From Syntrophobacterales bacterium (GTDB lineage: Bacteria; Desulfobacterota; Desulfobaccia; Desulfobaccales; 0-14-0-80-60-11), in assembly GCA_023229795.1 (NCBI GenBank), contig JALNYP010000086.1, forward strand, positions 1 to 13,396: 13,396 nt of DNA, read 5' to 3'. Shown here one piece after another: positions 1 to 5,874 of this stretch (its first letter is position 1; every line of letters begins with the position of its first letter). The notes below the pieces were generated by a model. That model was not told where the DNA came from. It did not search any database and worked only from the letters and a program-made list of their open reading frames with translations. Made by a program: the position numbers and the translations under genes.

Positions 1-9
1 GAGCGTGAT

Positions 10-186
10 ATGGACCGAAAACCCGACGTCCAGGAAGCCAGTATCTGTGTAGTGTGCGCCTGGCGGCAGGATTGCGTCAAAAAATTCTCCTTTACCGGCC
101 AGCACTGCCAGGAGTTCACCCGGGATCTCACGATCAAGACCAAGCCGGTGGGGGAGGCGCCACCGAAGGAAGGGGAAAAAGGGTAA
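10..186 (+). CDS. Small four-cysteine protein upstream of argS (58 aa)
   Basis: The frame is open from base 1 to the TAA at 184-186. ATG at 10 is chosen because GAG at 1-3 could be the visible end of a Shine-Dalgarno site six bases upstream. The frame also continues off the left edge, so a longer N-terminus cannot be excluded. The protein has cysteines at about residues 13, 16, 22 and 33 (CX2CX5CX10C), followed by an EFTRDLTIK stretch and a Lys/Glu/Pro-rich tail. The cysteine spacing looks like a small metal-binding (zinc or Fe-S) knuckle. From memory, short proteins of this look occur in deltaproteobacterial genomes, but I cannot name a family. The codons for the tail lie in a purine-rich tract. 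Function is unknown; a role linked to the argS region is only a guess from position. Confidence 0.65.
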   Translation: MDRKPDVQEASICVVCAWRQDCVKKFSFTGQHCQEFTRDLTIKTKPVGEAPPKEGEKG

Positions 187-213
187 AAGGGGAAATGGCG
201 AAAAGGGAGAGGA
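165..213 (+). repeat. Purine-rich tract
   Basis: Forty-nine bases with only three pyrimidines (T184, T196, C199), made of G and A runs. It spans the end of the small cysteine protein gene and the start of the spacer. The ten bases GCGAAAAGGG at 198-207 recur in inverted orientation inside the pyrimidine tract at 3142-3178. It may be simple-sequence drift or a degenerate repeat; no function is evident. Confidence 0.5.
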
Positions 214-253
214 CAGAAACCTATTCCCCGGCCCTCGTCCCAAAAGATGCCTT

Positions 254-312
254 CTCGTCCCCAAGCTTAGCCTGGGGATGCATAAATTTGGCGCAAGCTT
301 TGCCTGGGCGCC
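254..312. repeat. Two tandem hairpins with a shared loop and different stems
   Basis: CAAGCTTAGCCTGGG at 262-276 is repeated as CAAGCTTTGCCTGGG at 294-308 (14 of 15 identical, offset 32). In the first unit TCCCCA (258-263) pairs with TGGGGA (273-278). In the second GGCGC (290-294) pairs with GCGCC (308-312). The stems differ in sequence but both pair, while the loop region is kept. The first unit starts with CTCGTCCCCAAGCT, which resembles the palindrome at 5315-5344. Confidence 0.65.
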
Positions 313-340
313 TTAATTTAGCCTGAAAAGTTCCGGTGTG

Positions 341-358
341 CGCAGGCTGAAGCCTGCG
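341..358. repeat. Perfect 8-bp inverted repeat with flanking GGCTAC
   Basis: CGCAGGCT at 341-348 is the exact reverse complement of AGCCTGCG at 351-358, separated by GA. As RNA it would fold as CGCAGG/CCTGCG around a CTGAAG loop. It carries the GGCTGAAG head (345-352) and GGCTAC tail (358-363) also seen around the palindromes at 8101 and 8284. No T-run follows, so it is not a standard terminator. Confidence 0.6.
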
Positions 359-394
359 GCTACCAATTGATAATCTTTTGACGTTTTCAGGCGA

Positions 395-409
395 GAGCTT
401 GGGAGCGAG
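395..409. repeat. Half-copy of AGCTTGGG palindrome
   Basis: GAGCTTGGGAGCGAG matches the right arm and tail of the palindrome at 5315-5344 (GAGCTTGGGAACGAG) in 14 of 15 bases, but the left arm is missing here. Probably a decayed or partial copy of the same REP-like family. Confidence 0.45.
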
Positions 410-435
410 TTGAAAACTGAGAAAGCTGAGTATAC

Positions 436-2103
436 ATGCGCCTGAAGAAAATCCTTCGTGAACTTATCACCGCCAGTGTCGAACGCGCCCGGGAGACGGG
501 CCAACTGGCCTTTGAGACCCTACCCGCCTTCGACGTGGAGACGCCCCGGCAGGCCGACCACGGCGACCTGGCCACCAACCTGGCCCTGGTGTTGGCCAAG
601 CAGGCCAAGCTGCCGCCCCGGAAAGTGGCCGAAGCCATCATTAACAACCTCGCGGCGCCGGAGGGCATGCTCGACAAAGTCGAGATGGCCGGGCCCGGCT
701 TCATCAATTTTTTCATCGCCGACGCCTTCTGGTACCAGGTGATCATCGAAATTGAGCGGGTGGGCCGGACTTACGGCGACAGCGACCTGGGCGCCGGGCA
801 GAAGGTGCAGGTGGAGTTCGTCAGCGCCAACCCCACCGGCCCCCTGCACATCGGCCATGGCCGGGGCGCAGCCCTGGGGGATGCCCTGGCCAATCTGCTC
901 GCGGCCACGGGCCATGAGGTGGTGCGGGAATACTACATCAACGACGTGGGCAACCAGATCATGACCCTGGGGAAATCCCTCTATTTCCGGTTGCGGGAGC
1001 TCAGGGGCGAGGTCATCGAGTTTCCCGAGGATGGTTACCAGGGCGGTTACATGAAGGACCTGGCCCGGAAATACCTGGCGGAGGGCCGGCCGGTGGTGCC
1101 GATTCCGGCTCAGGAAGACGACCTGAAAGAGTTGGGCCGCTACGCCGGCGACGTCATCCTGGACGAAATCAAGCAGGATCTGGACGATTTCGGGGTCAGC
1201 TTCGATACCTGGTTCAGCGAAACCGAGCTCTATCGCCAGGGTCTGGTGGAGCGGAGCTTTGCGTTACTCAAGGAGCACGACTACCTCTATGAGGCCGACG
1301 GCGCCCTCTGGTTCAGGGCCACCGCCTTCGGGGACGAAAAGGACCGGGTAGTGCGCCGCAGCAACGAGGCTTTCACCTACTTTGCCTCGGATATCGCTTA
1401 CCATCTCTATAAATTCCAGCAGGGTTATAACCTGGTAGTGGATATCTGGGGGGCCGACCACCACGGCTATGTGCCCCGGCTGCAAGCGGCGGTGCAGGCT
1501 TTGGGCTGTGAGGGCCAGTTGAAAGTGATCCTGGTGCAACTGGTATCGCTCTTGCGCGCGGGGGAACCGGTGGCCATGACCACCCGGGGCGGCACCTTTG
1601 TCACCTTGCGGGAAGTCATCGACGAAGTGGGCAAAGATGCGGCCCGGTTTATCTTTCTCACCCGGCGGCCCGACGCCCAACTGGAGTTCGACCTGGAAGT
1701 GGCCAAACAGCAGAGCAGCGACAACCCGGTGTACTATGTCCAGTATGCCCACGCCCGGCTGGCCTCGGTCTTCCGCCAGGCCGAAGCGCAGGCTCTCAAC
1801 TTGACGGAGTCCGACTTCGCCTTATTTCCCTTGTTGACGGCCCCCGAAGAATTGACCATCCTCAAGATGTTGGCCAACTATCCTGAACTGGTGGAAGGCG
1901 CGGCCCGTAATTTAGAGCCGCATCGCATCACTTATTGCTTGACGGAACTGGCCGCTCAATTGCATAGTTACTACTATAAACATCGCTTTATCTCTGAAGA
2001 CGCCAACCTGAGCCGAGCCCGGCTCTGGCTGGTGCGGGGCGTAAAAACCGTGTTGGCCCATGGCTTGCAAATCTTAGGGGTGGAGGCCCCGGAAACCATG
2101 TAA
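436..2103 (+). CDS. argS: Arginyl-tRNA synthetase (ArgRS)
   Basis: Cytoplasmic class I aminoacyl-tRNA synthetase that attaches arginine to tRNA-Arg using ATP. The length of 555 residues is normal for bacterial ArgRS. An N-terminal Add-1-like domain (residues about 1-110) is followed by the catalytic Rossmann core with ANPTGPLHIGHGRG (HIGH at 138-141). The WGADHHGYVPRL segment lies at about 338-349, and the KMSKS-loop region is degenerate as MTTRGGTF at 381-388, a substitution tolerated in many ArgRS. The C-terminal helical DALR anticodon-binding domain (about 430-555) includes PHRITYCLTELAAQLH and ends in a typical short tail with a terminal methionine. The ATG at 436 gives the expected N-terminus, although the ribosome-binding site is poor (only GAG-like elements at about 419-430). 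A SPOR-domain gene follows after 73 bases on the same strand and is probably cotranscribed. Confidence 0.97.
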   Translation: MRLKKILRELITASVERARETGQLAFETLPAFDVETPRQADHGDLATNLALVLAKQAKLPPRKVAEAIINNLAAPEGMLDKVEMAGPGFINFFIADAFWYQVIIEIERVGRTYGDSDLGAGQKVQVEFVSANPTGPLHIGHGRGAALGDALANLLAATGHEVVREYYINDVGNQIMTLGKSLYFRLRELRGEVIEFPEDGYQGGYMKDLARKYLAEGRPVVPIPAQEDDLKELGRYAGDVILDEIKQDLDDFGVSFDTWFSETELYRQGLVERSFALLKEHDYLYEADGALWFRATAFGDEKDRVVRRSNEAFTYFASDIAYHLYKFQQGYNLVVDIWGADHHGYVPRLQAAVQALGCEGQLKVILVQLVSLLRAGEPVAMTTRGGTFVTLREVIDEVGKDAARFIFLTRRPDAQLEFDLEVAKQQSSDNPVYYVQYAHARLASVFRQAEAQALNLTESDFALFPLLTAPEELTILKMLANYPELVEGAARNLEPHRITYCLTELAAQLHSYYYKHRFISEDANLSRARLWLVRGVKTVLAHGLQILGVEAPETM

Positions 2104-2164
2104 TCGGCGGGGGAATCGATTGCGGGGACAATTGCATTTACCAGGTTTCCAGGAAAAGCAACCC

Positions 2165-2175
2165 AAGGGGGGTGA
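2165..2175 (+). promoter_or_regulatory. Strong ribosome-binding site deciding the GTG start at 2177
   Basis: AAGGGGGGTGA differs from the anti-16S consensus AAGGAGGTGA by one substitution and one extra G. It lies immediately before GTG 2177, which fixes this start over the upstream TTG at 2120. Confidence 0.7.
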
Positions 2176-2176
2176 A

Positions 2177-3025
2177 GTGGAGACAGGCCGGGGGAAGAAG
2201 GGCAAAAAGGCCGGTTGGCATCTGACGCTGAGGCTCAAGGACACCATCTTCGCCGGTATCGGGGTGGTGGGTCTCATGATGATGAGTTTCGCCCTGGGTG
2301 CCCTGGCCGGCCGCGGCGATATCTACCGGGCGGCTTATTCCTGGGGGTTGCTGTCCCCGGATACACCCCAGGTGGCCCAGTGGCTGCCCCCGCCCACTGC
2401 TCCCGCGGTGGCACCGGCAGCCGCGCCGGGGACCGCGGGCGCGCCCACCAGCGCGCCGCTTACCGTAGCCGCGGGAACCCCCGCCCCCGGAGTAGCTCCG
2501 GCCGCCGTCCCGCCGGCGCCTGGAACCCCGGTGACCGTGGCCGCCAAGCCCGCACCGGCCCCGCCGGTGACCGGGTCCATTGTGCCATTGGCGCCTCCCG
2601 TACCGGCGGCGACGGCCAGCCATAAAAAAGACAAGGGTAAAACCGGGACTTCCCATCGCGATCACAAATCCCGGGAAGAAGAGATGCGCAAGGTGCGCCA
2701 GGAGATGGTCCAGAAGCTCAAGTTCCAGAATAGCTTCGACACAGGCCCCAAACCGAAGGTACCCAAAGCCAAAGACCGCGACAAAGCCAAGGCTCAGCCC
2801 AAGCACGTGCAGGTCGCCCAGTATCGGACCAGCAAGGAGGCCCAGGCCAAGGTGGCCGAGTTACAGAAAAAAGGCGTCAAGGCAACGGTCAAAACGACCA
2901 AGGATGCCAAAGGGGCCTGCTATACCGTTTATAAGAGCGCGCCCGCGCCTCAGCCTGGCACCGAAAAAGTGGCTCAAAAGCCTGACAAGAGCGGCGGCGC
3001 CACCCACAAACCCAAAACCGATTAG
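2177..3025 (+). CDS. Membrane-anchored SPOR-domain protein (282 aa)
   Basis: Predicted inner-membrane protein with a periplasmic peptidoglycan-binding SPOR domain. SPOR domains bind denuded glycan strands, typically at the division septum (FtsN, DedD type). I choose GTG at 2177 because AAGGGGGGTGA (2165-2175) is an almost ideal Shine-Dalgarno site just before it; the frame reaches back to a TTG at 2120 with no such site. The layout is: a basic cytoplasmic N-terminus (residues 1-20), one membrane helix (about 24-44), an Ala/Pro-rich linker (about 61-146), a charged helical stretch (about 149-187, containing EEEMRKVRQEMVQKLKFQNS), a Lys-rich segment, then the SPOR core (about 209-254, HVQVAQYRTSKEAQAKVAEL onward). 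Sequence shows the domains; the division role is inferred. The argS-SPOR order is familiar to me from deltaproteobacteria. Confidence 0.87.
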   Translation: METGRGKKGKKAGWHLTLRLKDTIFAGIGVVGLMMMSFALGALAGRGDIYRAAYSWGLLSPDTPQVAQWLPPPTAPAVAPAAAPGTAGAPTSAPLTVAAGTPAPGVAPAAVPPAPGTPVTVAAKPAPAPPVTGSIVPLAPPVPAATASHKKDKGKTGTSHRDHKSREEEMRKVRQEMVQKLKFQNSFDTGPKPKVPKAKDRDKAKAQPKHVQVAQYRTSKEAQAKVAELQKKGVKATVKTTKDAKGACYTVYKSAPAPQPGTEKVAQKPDKSGGATHKPKTD

Positions 3026-3102
3026 CCCCAACCGGGGTCTTGGCGGCCTGGGAGAGGATCCGGGAGGAAGCCGCTGGCGGTTCTCCCCATGATTATCCCC
3101 TT

Positions 3103-3126
3103 AAGGCAGGGACGCTTGCCTGCCTT
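3103..3126. repeat. Perfect 8-bp hairpin after the SPOR gene
   Basis: AAGGCAGG (3103-3110) is the exact reverse complement of CCTGCCTT (3119-3126), with an 8-base loop. It lies about 80 bases downstream of the SPOR gene stop. A pyrimidine-rich tract begins some 15 bases later, not directly after the stem, so it is only a possible transcription terminator. It may instead be another REP-like repeat. Confidence 0.4.
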
Positions 3127-3141
3127 GGTCTCGGGGTCTGG

Positions 3142-3178
3142 CTTTCCCCTTTTCGCCCCTTCCCCCCTTCCCCTTTTT
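3142..3178. repeat. Homopyrimidine tract
   Basis: Thirty-seven bases of C and T interrupted only by G3155, lying 53 bases before the acyl-CoA synthetase start. The reverse complement resembles the purine tract at 165-213, sharing GCGAAAAGGG. Such tracts can form unusual DNA structures, but no function is shown here. Confidence 0.55.
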
Positions 3179-3230
3179 GCTTTCTATGCTATCATCGGAT
3201 AGCCATTCATCTTATTTTTTCGGAGGCCCC

Positions 3231-5261
3231 ATGGATATACTCGATAGCCTCGCCCCCATCTTTAAGCCCAAGAGCGTCGCCGTCATCGGCGCCTCCACCG
3301 CGCCCGGCAAGCTGGGCCACGACATCCTGGCCAACCTGAAAAACGGCGGCTTCCCCGGGACCCTGTACCCCATCAACCCCAAGGCCGCCGAAATCCTGGG
3401 ACTGCCGGTTTATAAAAATATCACCGACACCCCCAAGGCCCCGGAGATGGCCGTGGTGGTGATCCCCGCCAAACTAGTCGCCGCTACTCTGACCCAATGC
3501 GCCGAGAAAGGGGTCAAGGCCGCGGTGGTCATCACCGGCGGCTTTGCCGAGGCCGGCCCCGACGGCGAAAAGCTCCAGGACGAACTGGCCCAGGTGGTGC
3601 GCCAGACGGGGATTCGGGTCATCGGCCCCAACTGCCAGGGCGTCAACATGCCCCATGAGCACATGTGCGCCTCCTGGCCGCTGATCACAACCCGGGGGAA
3701 GATCGCGTTTGCGTCGCAGTCCGGCACCGTGGGCGCGGCCTTCCTGGACATGGCCGCGGCCGAACACCTGGGGGTGAGCGGCTTCGTGTCCCTGGGCAAC
3801 CGGGTGGACGTGGATGAGGCCGAAGTCCTCATGTACTTCAACCAGGACCCCCATACCGAAGTCATAGCCCTGTACCTGGAAGGGGTAAAACGGGCCTCCT
3901 ACTTCCTCGACGCCTTAAGAGAGGCCGAAAAGCCCGTGGTCATTCTTAAGGCCGGGCGAACCACCCAGGGGAGCCGCGCCGCGGAGTCCCACACCAAGTC
4001 CATGGCCGGCGCCGACGCCATCTATGAGGCCCTGTTTCGCAAGTACCGGGTCCACCGGGCCGATACTCTGGAGGAACTCTTCGACTTTGCCAAGGCCCTG
4101 GCCTACCTGCCCAAGCCCAAGGGCCGCCGGCTGATGATCAGCACCTCATCGGGGGGCGCGGCCATTCTGGCTATCGATGAAGCCGAAAAGAACGGCCTCA
4201 CGGTCCCGGAACCCAATCCCATTCTGAAGGAGCGGCTGCGGGAAATGCTGCCGGCCCACTGCGCGGTGGGCAACCCGGTGGACCTGACCGGCGACGCCAT
4301 CAGCGCCCCGGAGTTGTATAAGCAGGTGATGGACAAGACCCGGGACGACTACGACACCCAGGTGGTGATCTTCGGCGATCCCATCCCCGGAGCCGCCCAG
4401 CAGGTCACCCCGGGCGCCTCGGAGCTGGTCGTCTTCCTGGGCGGGGCCGACGTGGAGCGGGAAGAGCGGCAGAAGCTCTATGAGGCCGGGGTCCCCGTGT
4501 TTCCCACCCCGGAGCGGGGCATCAAAGCCCTGGCCCAGTTTTTCCGTTTCGAACCCCAGCCGGCCCAGGCCCCGGGGATGCCCAAGATCGCGGTGGCCGA
4601 AGGGCTGCGCCTGCTGCCGGCTCTGGAGGCCGCGAGCCTCCTGACCAAGGCCGGTATCCCCACCGCGGCCGCCCTCCTGGCCATAGATGCCGAAGAAGCA
4701 GTAAAGCTTGCCCAACAATTCGGCTACCCGGTGGCCATGAAAATCGCCTCGCCCCACATCGCCCATAAGACTGACATGGGCGGGGTTTATTTGGGCCTGG
4801 AAAACGACGAGGAAGTGCGCCAGGCTTACCAGGAGATCATGGACGCCACCCAGCTTTACGAGCGCTGGGCCACGATCGACGGCGTCACCGTCTCCCCCAT
4901 GGCCAAACCCGGGGGGCTGGAGGTCATCCTGGGCACCATCACCGATCCCCAGTACGGCCCCACCCTGATGTTCGGCCTGGGCGGCATCAATACCGAGATC
5001 TATAAGGATGTGGCTTTCTGTATTCTGCCGGCCGAGGATAGCGAATTAGAGGATCTTATGAAAAAAATCAAGGGTTACCCCCTACTCACCGGCTACCGGG
5101 GCCAACCTCGCCGGGATACAAAAGCCTTGCTCATGGTCATGAAGGCCCTGGCCCGTTTCGCCGAAAAACACCCGGAACTGGACCAGGTCGAATTGAACCC
5201 GCTGCTGCTTTATGATAAGGGGCTGTTTGCGGTGGATGTGAGGATATTTTCGCGGATTTAA
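3231..5261 (+). CDS. Acyl-CoA synthetase (NDP-forming), fused alpha-beta, acetate-CoA ligase family
   Basis: Likely cytoplasmic enzyme interconverting acyl-CoA, ADP and phosphate with a carboxylic acid, CoA and ATP, conserving energy from acetyl-CoA or related thioesters. The ATG at 3231 has CGGAGG (3221-3226) five bases upstream; the frame extends further back without support. The 676 residues are close to the family's usual 690-710. Domain order: CoA-binding Rossmann domain (about 5-130, SVAVIGAS at 15-22); two succinyl-CoA-ligase-like flavodoxin folds (about 130-440) with IGPNCQG, FASQSGT and SLGN; then an ATP-grasp domain (about 455-676) with GYPVAMKIASPHIAHKTDMG, FGLGGINTEIYKD and ELNPLLL. 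The expected phosphohistidine is H254 in AESHTKSMAGAD; the following residue is Lys where Gly is usual. GPNCQG replaces the common GPNCLG. These differences suggest a subfamily with uncertain substrate (acetate, propionate, branched or aromatic acids). It stands alone between palindrome-bearing spacers. Confidence 0.92.
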   Translation: MDILDSLAPIFKPKSVAVIGASTAPGKLGHDILANLKNGGFPGTLYPINPKAAEILGLPVYKNITDTPKAPEMAVVVIPAKLVAATLTQCAEKGVKAAVVITGGFAEAGPDGEKLQDELAQVVRQTGIRVIGPNCQGVNMPHEHMCASWPLITTRGKIAFASQSGTVGAAFLDMAAAEHLGVSGFVSLGNRVDVDEAEVLMYFNQDPHTEVIALYLEGVKRASYFLDALREAEKPVVILKAGRTTQGSRAAESHTKSMAGADAIYEALFRKYRVHRADTLEELFDFAKALAYLPKPKGRRLMISTSSGGAAILAIDEAEKNGLTVPEPNPILKERLREMLPAHCAVGNPVDLTGDAISAPELYKQVMDKTRDDYDTQVVIFGDPIPGAAQQVTPGASELVVFLGGADVEREERQKLYEAGVPVFPTPERGIKALAQFFRFEPQPAQAPGMPKIAVAEGLRLLPALEAASLLTKAGIPTAAALLAIDAEEAVKLAQQFGYPVAMKIASPHIAHKTDMGGVYLGLENDEEVRQAYQEIMDATQLYERWATIDGVTVSPMAKPGGLEVILGTITDPQYGPTLMFGLGGINTEIYKDVAFCILPAEDSELEDLMKKIKGYPLLTGYRGQPRRDTKALLMVMKALARFAEKHPELDQVELNPLLLYDKGLFAVDVRIFSRI

Positions 5262-5288
5262 TGCGAGCTGCGTTTTGCGCACCCTCAT

Positions 5289-5305
5289 GCGAAGCAGAGC
5301 TTCGC
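5289..5305. repeat. Perfect hairpin GCGAAGC/GCTTCGC
   Basis: GCGAAGC (5289-5295) and GCTTCGC (5299-5305) are exact reverse complements with an AGA loop. It is followed on the + strand by A7, not T7, so it does not fit an intrinsic terminator for the synthetase gene. It sits ten bases before the next palindrome and the two may form one composite element. Confidence 0.6.
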
Positions 5306-5314
5306 AAAAAAATT

Positions 5315-5344
5315 GTCATTCCCAAGCTGGAGCTTGGGAACGAG
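5315..5344. repeat. REP-like palindrome (AGCTTGGG family)
   Basis: TTCCCAAGCT (5319-5328) and AGCTTGGGAA (5331-5340) are exact 10-bp inverted arms around GG, flanked by GTCA and CGAG. Related sequences occur at 254-280 and 395-409. I recall repeats of this type (CTCGTTCCCAAGCT and its complement) as widespread short palindromes in bacterial genomes. It lies just before the hicB promoter. Confidence 0.65.
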
Positions 5345-5360
5345 TAAATTGACCTGGCTT

Positions 5361-5389
5361 TTCAGAGGTTCGGGGGTTAATGGTATAAT
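5361..5389 (+). promoter_or_regulatory. Sigma-70-type extended -10 promoter for hicB-hicA-moeA
   Basis: TATAAT at 5384-5389 is a perfect -10 box preceded by TGG (5381-5383), giving the extended -10 form TGnTATAAT. TTCAGA at 5361-5366 is a 4-of-6 match to the -35 box at 17-base spacing. Transcription would begin near 5396, leaving a leader of about 15 bases with GGGAGG (5398-5403) before the ATG at 5411. Confidence 0.75.
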
Positions 5390-5410
5390 CCAGACGTGGG
5401 AGGCGGGGCT

Positions 5411-5635
5411 ATGAGGCACTTTAAGATCATTGTCGAAAGGCACCCGGACGGCTATGTGGCTTACCCTTTGGGGTTGAAAGGGGTAGCCGTGGGACAGGGT
5501 AATACCTACGAGGAGGCCTTGGCAGATGTCAAATCCGCCATCGCTTTTCATATCGACACCTTTGGACCGGAAGTGTTGGAGGTAGAACCGCCTATCCTGG
5601 AAGCGTTCGTGGCGGAGGCAGGAATCGACATCTGA
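5411..5635 (+). CDS. hicB: HicB-family antitoxin (type II toxin-antitoxin)
   Basis: A 74-residue protein with the HicB partial RNase-H-like fold: beta strands around FKIIVERHPDGYVAYPLGLKG, the GQGNTYEEALADVKSAIAFH helix, and an acidic C-terminus. HicB proteins bind and neutralise HicA mRNA-cutting toxins. The ATG at 5411 is chosen over an in-frame GTG at 5396 because GGGAGG (5398-5403) sits seven bases before it. The protein ends shortly after the HicB core, so the C-terminal ribbon-helix-helix or HTH domain that lets many HicB proteins repress their own promoter is not visible. The stop TGA overlaps the hicA ATG by one base, showing translational coupling. The order is antitoxin first, the reverse of the classical hicAB order. 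Confidence 0.85.
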   Translation: MRHFKIIVERHPDGYVAYPLGLKGVAVGQGNTYEEALADVKSAIAFHIDTFGPEVLEVEPPILEAFVAEAGIDI

Positions 5636-5874
5636 TGCTTAAGTTTCCTGTTGATGCCCCCAATGCCCGGGTCGTTAGGACATTAGAAGAATTAGGCTTT
5701 CGGCTGATCAGGAAAAGAGAACACATCGCCCTGCTGCGGGAGAATCCTGACGGCAGTAAAACCCCGCTGACCATGCCTAATCATCTCTATATCAAGTCAT
5801 CCACCTTGAGAACCATCTGCACCCAGGCAGGAATTTCCCGAGAAGATTTTTTATCTGCCTTTGATAAGAGCTAA
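5635..5874 (+). CDS. hicA: HicA-family toxin (YcfA-like, predicted mRNA interferase)
   Basis: A 79-residue dsRBD-like protein. HicA toxins cleave mRNA independently of the ribosome using a conserved histidine. Here the likely catalytic residue is H30 in the segment LIRKREHIALLRENPDG; the canonical family has GSHxxF/Y at this point, so this is a REH variant. The C-terminal part (PLTMPNH, then IKSSTLRTICTQAGISREDF) is the typical helix that ends HicA proteins. The ATG overlaps the hicB stop (TGATG). The stop at 5872-5874 is directly followed by the moeA ATG with no gap. Family assignment is firm; activity is inferred. Confidence 0.83.
   Translation: MLKFPVDAPNARVVRTLEELGFRLIRKREHIALLRENPDGSKTPLTMPNHLYIKSSTLRTICTQAGISREDFLSAFDKS

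Larger units (their letters stand above)
187..435. other. Spacer before argS containing several palindromes
   Basis: A 249-base non-coding stretch. It holds a purine-rich start, two tandem hairpins (254-312), a perfect palindrome (341-358) and a half-copy of another repeat (395-409). I see no convincing sigma-70 promoter: GATAAT at 369-374 resembles a -10 box and TTGACG at 378-383 a -35 box, but neither has a good partner at the right spacing. The argS start has only a weak ribosome-binding site. Confidence 0.6.

Noticed and set aside
54..326. 90-codon + strand frame overlapping the small cysteine protein
   Set aside because: It is out of frame with the four-cysteine protein, has low-complexity composition and runs into the palindrome-rich spacer.
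2120..2176. TTG-initiated N-terminal extension of the SPOR protein
   Set aside because: No ribosome-binding site precedes the TTG, whereas GTG 2177 has an excellent one.
5349..5389. TTGACC at 5349-5354 as the -35 box for the hicB promoter
   Set aside because: It is 29 bases from the TATAAT, too far for a sigma-70 promoter. TTCAGA at 5361 has the correct 17-base spacing and the -10 is of the extended type.
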